Part shown: positions 33,302 through 39,234 of the stretch, in pieces
Layout: the number at the start of each line of letters is the position of its first letter
Position numbering within the stretch: the first letter of the stretch is position 1
Source: Herbaspirillum sp. ASV7
GTDB lineage: Bacteria > Pseudomonadota > Gammaproteobacteria > Burkholderiales > Burkholderiaceae_D
Length of the DNA stretch: 39,234 nucleotides
Assembly: GCF_016429215.1 (NCBI RefSeq)
Contig: NZ_JAELUH010000051.1
Location: 1-39,234 of the forward strand
Reading direction: 5' to 3'
The notes under the pieces: model-generated
The model's database searches: none
Seen by the model: the letters and a program-made list of their open reading frames with translations, nothing else
What the model was told of the DNA's origin: nothing
Program-made: the position numbers and the translations under genes

Positions 33302-34339
33302 TCAGGCAAAGCTGATCTGCACCTTCATCATGGTGGAGCGGTCACCGGCGATCTCGAAGGCTTCCACCGATTTCTCGATGGGATAGGTGGCCGAGATCAG
33401 CGGCTTGACATCGACCAGCTTCCTGTTCATCAGCTCCACGGCCATGGCGAACTCTTCATGGAAGCGGAAGGCACCGCGCCAGTCCAGCTCCTTGCCCACC
33501 AGCAGGTTGGCCGGGAACTGGATGTCGCCGCCCAGGCCGACCTGCACGATGATGGCCTGCGGGCGCAGGGCTTCCAGCGCGCCGACCAGCGCACGCTCGT
33601 TGCCGCTGGCCTCGAAGAGCACATCGAAGGTTCCCTTGTCGGCGGCATAGGCCTTCAGGGCGTCGGGCGTCTCGGCCATGTTGATGGCACGGTCGGCACC
33701 GACCTTCAGGGCGGTTTCCAGCGGCATCCTGGCCACGTCGGTGGCCACCACTTCCAGCGCGCCGGCACGGCGGGCGGCGATCACCACCAGCGCGCCAATC
33801 GGGCCGCAACCAGTGACCAGCACGCGCTTGCCCACCAGCGGGCCGGCACGGCGCACGGCGTGCAGCGCCACCGACAGCGGCTCGGCCATGGCCGCTTCGC
33901 CATCGGTGACGTGGTCGGCCACGATATGGGCCTGGGAACGTTCGATGACGATCTCCTGGCGGAACGCACCCTGCACGTGCGGCGTGCGCATGGCGCTGCC
34001 GTAGAAGCGCATGTCCAGGCAGTGGTTCTGCTTGCCTTCCTGGCAGTACTTGCACACGCCGCAGGGGCGGCTGGGCGAGATGGCGATACGGGTGCCGGGC
34101 GCGATATCGCTGATGGCCGAACCGACCTCGGCGATCTGGCCCGAGACTTCATGGCCCAGCACCATCGGTTCCTTGATGCGCACCACGCCGAAGCCGCCAT
34201 GGTGGTAGTAGTGCAGGTCGGAGCCGCAGATGCCACCGGCCTTGACCTTGACCTTCAATTGCTGCGGCTGCAGCTCGCCCGTTTCCAGTTCCTGGATGCG
34301 CAGGTCGTGCGGGGCGTGAATGACGATGCCTTGTTGCAT
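33302..34339 (-). CDS. idnD: L-idonate 5-dehydrogenase
   Basis: The 345-residue zinc dehydrogenase would oxidise L-idonate to 5-keto-D-gluconate. It shows C-G-I-C-G-S-D-L-H-Y-Y, G-H-E-V-S-G for the catalytic zinc, four structural cysteines in C-G-V-C-K-Y-C with a later C, and the nucleotide loop G-C-G-P-I-G. The H-Y-Y-H-H-G-G-F-G block is typical of IdnD. The ATG at 34339 is set by an AGGAGAAG site; upstream in-frame codons lie inside the idnO gene. It follows idnO by 28 bp and is last in the operon. Other polyol dehydrogenases are close relatives, but pairing with idnO and a gluconate kinase supports this role. Confidence 0.92.
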   Translation of the reverse strand: MQQGIVIHAPHDLRIQELETGELQPQQLKVKVKAGGICGSDLHYYHHGGFGVVRIKEPMVLGHEVSGQIAEVGSAISDIAPGTRIAISPSRPCGVCKYCQEGKQNHCLDMRFYGSAMRTPHVQGAFRQEIVIERSQAHIVADHVTDGEAAMAEPLSVALHAVRRAGPLVGKRVLVTGCGPIGALVVIAARRAGALEVVATDVARMPLETALKVGADRAINMAETPDALKAYAADKGTFDVLFEASGNERALVGALEALRPQAIIVQVGLGGDIQFPANLLVGKELDWRGAFRFHEEFAMAVELMNRKLVDVKPLISATYPIEKSVEAFEIAGDRSTMMKVQISFA

Positions 34340-34367
34340 GTTCTTCTCCTGAGGGGGACGTGTTGGC

Positions 34368-35162
34368 TTACAGGGTCGCGGTGACGCCACCGTCGACATA
34401 GAGGATATGGCCGTTGACGAAGCGCGAGGCATCACTGGAGAGGAATACCGCCGCCCCCACCAGGTCCTCGACATCGCCCCAGCGGCGCGAGGGTGTGCGG
34501 CCCACCAGCCAGTCGGTGAACTTGGCATCGTTGACCAGGGCCATGTTCATCTCAGTCTTGAAGTAACCCGGGCCCAGACCATTGACCTGGATGCCGTACT
34601 TGCCCCAGTCGATCGCCATGCCCTTGGTGAACATCTTCACCGCGCCCTTGGTGGCGGTATAGGGGGCGATGCCGGGACGCCCCAGCTCGCTCTGCACCGA
34701 GCAGATGTTGACGATCTTGCCGCGCCCGCGCGGGATCATGTGGCGCGCCACGGCCTGGGCGGTATAGAAGACGCTGTTGAGGTTGGTGTTGATGAGTTCG
34801 TGCCAGTCCGATTCCTTGAATTCTTCCAGCGGATTGCGGCGCTGGATGCCAGCATTGTTGACCAGGATGTCGATGGCACCGATCTCGTCCTCGATCTTCT
34901 GCACGGCCGCCTTGACGGCCTCCGAGGAGGTGGCGTCGAAGCTGGATTCATGGATGGTGTGGCCCTCGGCGCGCAGTTGCGCGGCCACGCCGGCCAGCTT
35001 GCCGGCATCACGGCCGTTGAGCACGATGGCCGCGCCGGCCTGCGCCATGCCGCGCGCCAGCGCCAGGCCGATGCCACCGGAGGAACCGGTGATCAGGGCC
35101 AGTTTCCCGTCCAGCGAAAAGCCAAGCAAGCCTGCGGGCAATTGGGTGGTCTTGGTAGTCAT
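34368..35162 (-). CDS. idnO: Gluconate 5-dehydrogenase (5-keto-D-gluconate reductase), SDR family
   Basis: IdnO reduces 5-ketogluconate to D-gluconate with NADPH or NADH. The 264-residue SDR has T-G-S-S-G-G-I-G at 25-32, N-N-A-G at 102-105, catalytic Ser155, Tyr168 and Lys172, and the G-I-Q-R-R-N-P-L-E-E-F block common to IdnO/KduD-type enzymes. AAGGAGA precedes the ATG. KduD (2-deoxy-5-keto-gluconate dehydrogenase) is the main alternative, but idnD next door and gluconokinase upstream favour IdnO. A 133-bp gap holding a repeat half-unit separates it from gntK. Confidence 0.9.
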   Translation of the reverse strand: MTTKTTQLPAGLLGFSLDGKLALITGSSGGIGLALARGMAQAGAAIVLNGRDAGKLAGVAAQLRAEGHTIHESSFDATSSEAVKAAVQKIEDEIGAIDILVNNAGIQRRNPLEEFKESDWHELINTNLNSVFYTAQAVARHMIPRGRGKIVNICSVQSELGRPGIAPYTATKGAVKMFTKGMAIDWGKYGIQVNGLGPGYFKTEMNMALVNDAKFTDWLVGRTPSRRWGDVEDLVGAAVFLSSDASRFVNGHILYVDGGVTATL

Positions 35163-35224
35163 GCCATCTCCTTTGAATGAAATCGGTTGCTCATCAAATC
35201 ACCGCTGGTGTTCGTCCTCTGGAG

Positions 35225-35264
35225 CGCCTTCGATACGGCCCAGGGGCCTACTCAGTCCGAACGG
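35225..35264. repeat. Half-unit of the four-armed repeat, inside the gluconate operon
   Basis: This 40-bp element has the order seen in the right half of the array at 38621-39234: CGCCTTCGATACG, a small hairpin, then CTACTCAGTCCGAACGG. In the array the small hairpin is CGGCCAAGCCG; here it is GCCCAGGGGC, a different sequence that still pairs (GCCC with GGGC). It lies between idnO and gntK within their transcript and could affect message stability or readthrough. Confidence 0.8.
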
Positions 35265-35295
35265 AAAAATGGAGCACAGAAACAGTGAAGCAAAC

Positions 35296-36852
35296 TTATT
35301 GAGGCGCACGCCCCAGCTCGCGCTGGAACGCCGCAATGGCGTGGTACTCGGCCTCCAGCTTGGCCGGGATAGCGGCAAAGATCGGTTGCAGGCGGCCATA
35401 GACGGCCACCGCCTTGGCCTCCGGTACGTGGTGGTTGGTGGAGCCGACCATCTCCGAGATCACCGATAGCGACGGCACCAGGCCCAGCGCCCAGGCACCC
35501 AGCACGGCCGCGCCCAGGCAGGAGGACTCCACGCTCTCGGGCACCACCACCTCGCGGTTGAAGATGTCGGCCATCATCTGGCGCCACAGGGCAGAGCGGG
35601 CGAAGCCGCCGGTGGCCATCATGCGCTTGGTCGGGCCGACCAGTTCTTCCAGCGCCGGCAGGATGCTGTAGAGATTGAAGATCACGCCTTCCAGCGCGGC
35701 GCGGATCATGTGGTGCTTGCCATGGTGCAGGCCCAGGCCGAAGAAGGAACCGCGCAAGTCGGCATTCCACAGTGGCGCACGCTCGCCGGCCAGGAAGGGA
35801 TGGAACAGCAAGCCCTCGGCGCCGGGACTGACCTTCTCGGCGATGCGGGTCAGGGCCTCGTAGGGATCGACACCCTCGTCGCGGGCCACGGCAGCCTCGG
35901 CGGTGGCCAGTTCGTCGCGCACCCAGCGGAAGATGTTGCCGCCGTTGTTGACCGGGCCGCCCACGACCCAGTGCTTTTCGGTCAGGGCATAGCAGAACAG
36001 GCGGCCGTGCGGATCGGTCAGGGGCTGGTCGATCACGGTGCGCATGGCGCCGGAAGTGCCGATGGTCACGGCCACATGGCCGATCTCGATGGCATTGACG
36101 CCCAGGTTGGAGAGCACGCCGTCATTGGCACCGATGATGAACGGGGTCTCTACCGACAGGCCCAGGCGCTGCGCCATCTGCGCCGGCAGTGCCGGCAGGC
36201 GGTGCGTGGTCGGGACCGGCGTGGGGAGCTGCTCGGGCTTGACGCCCAGCAGTGCCAGCGCGCCCTGGTCCCAGGCCAGTTCGCGCAGGTTGAACATGCC
36301 GGTGGCCGAGGCGATGGAATGATCCACCACCCACTGGCCGAACAACTGGTACAGCAGGTATTCCTTGATGCCGACGAAACGCGCCGCCTGGTCGAAGACG
36401 GCCGGCTTCTCGTGGCGCATCCACATCAGCTTGCACAGCGGCGACATCGGGTGGATGGGGGTGCCGGTGCGGCGGTAGATGGCATTGCCGTCATGCTCGT
36501 GCTTGATGCGCTCGGCCCAGACCGAGGCGCGGATATCGCCCCAGGTGATGCTGTTGGAGAGCAGGCCGTTGTCGGCATCCAGCGCGATGACGCTGTGCAT
36601 GGCGGCGCTGAAGGACACCAGCGCGATCTCCTCGGGCCGGGCCCGGGCCGCCTTGACGGCACCGGCAATCGAGTCCAGCGCGGCCTCGACGATCTGTTTC
36701 GGGTCCTGCTCCGCCATGCCCGGCTCGGTACACAGTACCGGATACTCCTGCGCATGCTGGGCGACCACCTTGCCATCGAGGGTGAAGACGACGGTCTTGG
36801 TGCTGGTGGTGCCGAGATCGACACCGAGCATGTAGCGGGCGGAGGTGGACAT
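35296..36852 (-). CDS. gntK: Gluconokinase, FGGY family
   Basis: The 518-residue protein belongs to the FGGY sugar kinases, with the N-terminal phosphate-binding block G-V-D-L-G-T-T-S-T-K and later A-T-G-G-F-A-R-S and H-P-F-L-A-G-E-R-A-P-L-W-N. It would phosphorylate gluconate to 6-phosphogluconate with ATP, feeding Edd. Escherichia coli GntK is a small P-loop enzyme of another family; the FGGY form is the Bacillus type. The ATG at 36852 follows AAAGGAAA, and longer in-frame extensions look non-coding. The gene sits between the transporter and idnO on one transcript. Symbol is by function. Xylulokinase-like kinases are close relatives, but context favours gluconate. Confidence 0.88.
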   Translation of the reverse strand: MSTSARYMLGVDLGTTSTKTVVFTLDGKVVAQHAQEYPVLCTEPGMAEQDPKQIVEAALDSIAGAVKAARARPEEIALVSFSAAMHSVIALDADNGLLSNSITWGDIRASVWAERIKHEHDGNAIYRRTGTPIHPMSPLCKLMWMRHEKPAVFDQAARFVGIKEYLLYQLFGQWVVDHSIASATGMFNLRELAWDQGALALLGVKPEQLPTPVPTTHRLPALPAQMAQRLGLSVETPFIIGANDGVLSNLGVNAIEIGHVAVTIGTSGAMRTVIDQPLTDPHGRLFCYALTEKHWVVGGPVNNGGNIFRWVRDELATAEAAVARDEGVDPYEALTRIAEKVSPGAEGLLFHPFLAGERAPLWNADLRGSFFGLGLHHGKHHMIRAALEGVIFNLYSILPALEELVGPTKRMMATGGFARSALWRQMMADIFNREVVVPESVESSCLGAAVLGAWALGLVPSLSVISEMVGSTNHHVPEAKAVAVYGRLQPIFAAIPAKLEAEYHAIAAFQRELGRAPQ

Positions 36853-36910
36853 GGGGTTTCCTTTGAAAGCAGCGACGCCCGGACCAGCCGGGCGTTGCGT
36901 CGTGGGTGGA

Positions 36911-38263
36911 TCAGACGACCAGGTTGAGCAACATGATGAAGATGATAGCAACAACCGAGATCAGGGTTTCCATCAGCGTCCAGGTCTTGAAGGTTTCGCC
37001 GACGCTCATGTTGAAGTATTCCTTGACCAGCCAGAACCCGGCGTCATTGACGTGCGACAGGATCAGCGAGCCCGCGCCGGTAGCCAGCACCAGCAGTTCC
37101 TTGTTGGTGCCGGGAATCAGCGCCACCAGCGGGGCCACGATGCCGGCACCGGTGATGGTAGCCACCGTGGCCGAACCGGTTGCCACGCGGATCACGCCGG
37201 CCACGAACCAGGCCAAGAGCAGCGGCGAGATCTGCGCATGCACGGCCAGCTGGCCGATGGCAGTGCCCACGCCCGAATTGACCAGCATCTGCTTGAAGCC
37301 GCCACCGGCGCCGATGATCAGCACGATGGCAGCGGTAGGCGCCAGGCTCTGGTCGACGAACTTCAACACCTGCTGGCGGGTGAAGCCACGGGCGATGCCG
37401 AAGGTCCAGGTCGCCAGCAGCAGCGCAGCCAGGAGAGCCACGATGGGATTGCCGATGAAGTCCATCAGGTCGCGCATGGCGTGGCCCTCGGGCAGGGTGA
37501 CGTCGACGAAGGTCTTCAGCAACATCAGGAACACCGGCGAGAGCACGGTCACCAGGGTGACGGTGAAGCCAGGCAGGTTCTTGGTCTGCGGTTCACGCGC
37601 CAGTTGCGCCATCAGCTCCTCGGAGGGCTTGATATCGACGTAGCGCGAGATGAAGGAGCCGAACATGGGGCCGGCGATGATGACGGTGGGCAGGCCGACG
37701 ATGAGGCCGTAGAAGATGGTCTTGCCGATATCGGCGCCGAAGATGCCGATGGCCAAGAGCGGACCTGGATGCGGCGGCACCAGGCCGTGCATCACCGACA
37801 GGCTGGCCAGCATGGGCATGCCGATCTTGAACAGCGGCACACCCGAGCGGCGCGCCACGATGAACACCAGCGGGATCAGCAGCACGAAGCCGATCTCGAA
37901 GAACAGCGGAATACCGACCAGGAAGGCGCCCATCATCATGGCCCAGTGCACGCGCTGGCGGCCGAAGGCGCGCACCAGCGTCTGCGAGATCTGGTCGGCG
38001 CCGCCGGACTCGGCCATCAGCTTGCCCAGCATGGTGCCCAGGCCCAGCACGATGCCGACGAAGCCGAGCACGCCGCCGAAGCCGTCCTGGAAGGATTTGA
38101 CGATCTTGGGCAAGGGCATGCCCGAAATCAGGCCGAGAAAGCCCGAGGTAATGGTCAGCGCGATGAACGGATGCACGCGCAGGCGCGTAATCATCAGGAT
38201 CAGCGCGAGGATCGCGATGACTGCATTGAACAGCAAGGTTGCGTCGTGGCTCATGCCCAGCAT
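36911..38263 (-). CDS. gntT: Gluconate/idonate permease, GntP family
   Basis: The 450-residue membrane protein has some twelve or more hydrophobic helices and the GntP-family block V-P-P-H-P-G-P-L-L-A-I-G-I-F. It imports gluconate or idonate with protons. The ATG at 38263 is preferred because GGAG lies 6 bases upstream; in-frame alternatives are ATG at 38275 and TTG at 38305, neither with a ribosome site. It is the first gene of the gluconate/idonate operon, about 230 bases downstream of the predicted transcription start. GntT, GntP and IdnT cannot be told apart from sequence alone. Confidence 0.92.
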   Translation of the reverse strand: MLGMSHDATLLFNAVIAILALILMITRLRVHPFIALTITSGFLGLISGMPLPKIVKSFQDGFGGVLGFVGIVLGLGTMLGKLMAESGGADQISQTLVRAFGRQRVHWAMMMGAFLVGIPLFFEIGFVLLIPLVFIVARRSGVPLFKIGMPMLASLSVMHGLVPPHPGPLLAIGIFGADIGKTIFYGLIVGLPTVIIAGPMFGSFISRYVDIKPSEELMAQLAREPQTKNLPGFTVTLVTVLSPVFLMLLKTFVDVTLPEGHAMRDLMDFIGNPIVALLAALLLATWTFGIARGFTRQQVLKFVDQSLAPTAAIVLIIGAGGGFKQMLVNSGVGTAIGQLAVHAQISPLLLAWFVAGVIRVATGSATVATITGAGIVAPLVALIPGTNKELLVLATGAGSLILSHVNDAGFWLVKEYFNMSVGETFKTWTLMETLISVVAIIFIMLLNLVV

Positions 38264-38476
38264 GGGGATCTCCATATGCTGATGGCCGATGACACGCCAC
38301 GACAACGGCCGGCCATGCGCAGACCGCCCCGGCCAGTGCAGCGGCGGGGCGAACGTCTCCGGCGGCCAGCCCTTGGGGCGGCGCGTACATCGGCACTATC
38401 TGCGTAGTGTTTTATCTGATTGTCCTGAGTGTGGTATGTCGCGACCAACCCCGCCGCCGTGTGTCCGGAGGTTCGG
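38264..38476 (-). other. Long untranslated leader of the gluconate operon
   Basis: Between the predicted start near 38494 and the permease ATG lie about 230 bases with no gene I can support. The part near the permease is very GC-rich and can form several hairpins. No known riboswitch class is recognised. Confidence 0.4.
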
Positions 38477-38492
38477 ATGTTAGCGTTAACAT
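38477..38492 (-). promoter_or_regulatory. GntR-type operator, downstream copy, at the gluconate operon promoter
   Basis: ATGTTAGCGTTAACAT has ATGTTA/TAACAT arms around a 4-base centre, the exact form of Escherichia coli gluconate repressor sites. It lies just past the predicted transcription start near 38494. The identical 14-bp core occurs at edd (15965-15978). Confidence 0.78.
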
Positions 38493-38500
38493 GGGGCGCG

Positions 38501-38530
38501 ATGATAACGCTAACATTTCAGCAGGGTCAA
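38501..38530 (-). promoter_or_regulatory. Promoter of the gluconate operon with overlapping second GntR-type operator
   Basis: On the minus strand TTGACC (38530 to 38525) and TATCAT (38506 to 38501) form -35 and -10 boxes spaced 18 bases. The second operator, ATGATAACGCTAACAT at 38501-38516 on the plus strand, covers the -10 and part of the spacer. Operator centres are 24 bp apart, so two repressor dimers could bind side by side across the promoter and start site. Confidence 0.72.
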
Positions 38531-38620
38531 ACACTTGTTGTGTTGCGGTGCGGCAGATTTGTGGTGAATCCCGCTCCACTGATGCCCTGCGGATACGAAT
38601 AGCGACTGCGCCCCCCTTCC

Positions 38621-38714
38621 CCGTTCGGACAGAGTAGCCGCGCAGCGGCGTATCGAAGGCGCTCCCGCCTGTGCACCTTCGATACGCGGCCAAGCCGCTA
38701 CTCAGCCCGAACGG
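38621..38714. repeat. Four-armed repeat unit, copy 1
   Basis: The 94 bases divide exactly into outer arm (17), side hairpin CCGCGCAGCGG (11), inner arm (13), loop (12), inner arm, side hairpin CGGCCAAGCCG (11) and outer arm (17). In this copy the inner arms have one G-to-A change (CACCTTCGATACG), and the outer arms have two mismatches. Confidence 0.9.
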
Positions 38715-38781
38715 TTTCTGATGATGACGCGCCCCACCCCTCGGCAGGCAGTACGACCTTCCCTCCCTTGCGCCCCCTCCC

Positions 38782-38875
38782 CCGTTCGGACAGAGTAGCC
38801 GCGCAGCGGCGTATCGAAGGCGCTCCCGCCTGTGCGCCTTCGATACGCGGCCAAGCCGCTACTCAGCCCGAACGG
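38782..38875. repeat. Four-armed repeat unit, copy 2
   Basis: The layout is the same as copy 1. The inner 13-bp arms CGTATCGAAGGCG/CGCCTTCGATACG are perfect, and the outer arms keep two mismatches. Confidence 0.9.
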
Positions 38876-38940
38876 TTTCTGATGATGACGCGCCCCACCC
38901 CTCGGCAGGCAGTACGACCTTCCCTCCCTTGCCCCCTCAC

Positions 38941-39034
38941 CCGTTCGGACTGAGTAGCCGCGCAGCGGCGTATCGAAGGCGCTCCCGCCTGTGCGCCTTC
39001 GATACGCGGCCAAGCCGCTACTCGGTCCGAACGG
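38941..39034. repeat. Four-armed repeat unit, copy 3
   Basis: The layout is the same. The left outer arm reads GGACTGAG and the right CTCGGTCC, so the only non-Watson-Crick position is a possible G-T pair. Changes on both arms relative to copies 1 and 2 keep the pairing. Confidence 0.9.
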
Positions 39035-39099
39035 TTTCTGATGATGACGCGCCCCACCCCTCGGCAGGCAGTACGACCTTCCCTCCCTTGCCCCCTCCC

Positions 39100-39193
39100 C
39101 CGTTCGCACTGAGTAGCCGCGCAGCGGCGTATCGAAGGCGCTCCCGCCTGTGCGCCTTCGATACGCGGCCAAGCCGCTACTCAGTCCGAACGG
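39100..39193. repeat. Four-armed repeat unit, copy 4
   Basis: The layout is the same. The outer arms pair except for one G-to-C change in the left arm (CGTTCGCAC). The following spacer is cut off by the end of the window. Confidence 0.9.
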
Positions 39194-39234
39194 TTTCTGA
39201 TGATGACGCGCCCCACCCCTCGGCAGGCAGTACG

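Larger units (their letters stand above)
38621..39234. repeat. Tandem array of a ~160-bp repeat, four copies, running off the window end
   Basis: Units begin at 38621, 38782, 38941 and 39100, giving periods of 161, 159 and 159 bp. Each has a 94-bp symmetric part and a conserved spacer of about 65 bp that contains TTTCTGATGATGACGCGCCC and GGCAGGCAGTACGACC. The last copy is cut by the window edge, so the true copy number is unknown. Long frames running through the array are products of the repeat and not genes. Confidence 0.95.

Noticed and set aside
33302..34528. Longer start for the idonate dehydrogenase at 34528
   Set aside because: The extra 63 residues lie inside idnO and look like out-of-frame translation; the ATG at 34339 has a proper ribosome site.
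38702..39172. 156-codon minus-strand frame through the repeat array
   Set aside because: The translation repeats itself because the DNA is a tandem repeat; there is no ribosome site or domain.
38621..39234. CRISPR array
   Set aside because: The units are about 160 bp with conserved spacers and large internal symmetry, unlike 23-37 bp CRISPR repeats with unique spacers.

Overview
The window is high-GC chromosomal DNA whose gene content points to a betaproteobacterium of the Oxalobacteraceae, most likely Herbaspirillum or a close relative. That is inferred from protein character and gene order: an Entner-Doudoroff block with HexR and GntR-type operators, TRAP and ABC sugar uptake, and REP-like repeats of the kind common in that group. 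No rRNA, tRNA, CRISPR array, phage gene or transposase was seen. The window starts inside a cardiolipin synthase-like gene and ends inside a tandem repeat array.

Layout. (1) 1-1560: the 3' end of a phospholipase D/cardiolipin synthase gene and an exported protein of unknown function. (2) 1557-8243: a LysR regulator divergent from a compact cluster of SDR dehydrogenase, TRAP binding protein, fused TRAP permease and a split two-subunit transketolase, with no kinase; the substrate is unknown. (3) 8286-8976: a RelE/HigB-type toxin-antitoxin pair behind a long AT-rich palindrome that touches the toxin start codon. (4) 9082-13427: cytochrome c, a LysR regulator, lgt, an HxlR regulator and a divergent MFS exporter. 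(5) 13456-21457: a central carbon block, eda-edd on the minus strand and pgi-zwf-hexR plus tal on the plus strand. Matching HexR-type sites lie at both divergent promoters and a GntR-type operator lies at edd. (6) 21480-22685: a lipoprotein and an AT-rich gap. (7) 22686-31537: a tetritol/tetrulose-type catabolic locus with a SorC regulator, an RpiB-family isomerase, a ribose-type ABC transporter, a threitol-dehydrogenase-like SDR, split DhaK/DhaL kinase subunits and an erythritol/L-threitol dehydrogenase-like zinc enzyme. Three SorC-like palindromes sit in its central divergent promoter region. (8) 31541-33100: a chemoreceptor. (9) 33302-38530: a gluconate/L-idonate operon (transporter, gluconokinase, idnO, idnD) under a promoter with two GntR-type operators. 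(10) 38621-39234: a roughly 160-bp tandem repeat whose units can fold into a four-armed structure; a half-unit lies inside the gluconate operon.

How it fits together. Idonate and gluconate are converted to 6-phosphogluconate, which Edd and Eda split to pyruvate and glyceraldehyde 3-phosphate. Pgi and Zwf feed the same node from hexose phosphates. The tetritol locus would deliver erythrose 4-phosphate, which transaldolase and transketolase consume. The GntR-type operator shared by the gluconate promoter and edd directly links these two loci. No LacI-type GntR gene and no phosphogluconolactonase gene are in the window.
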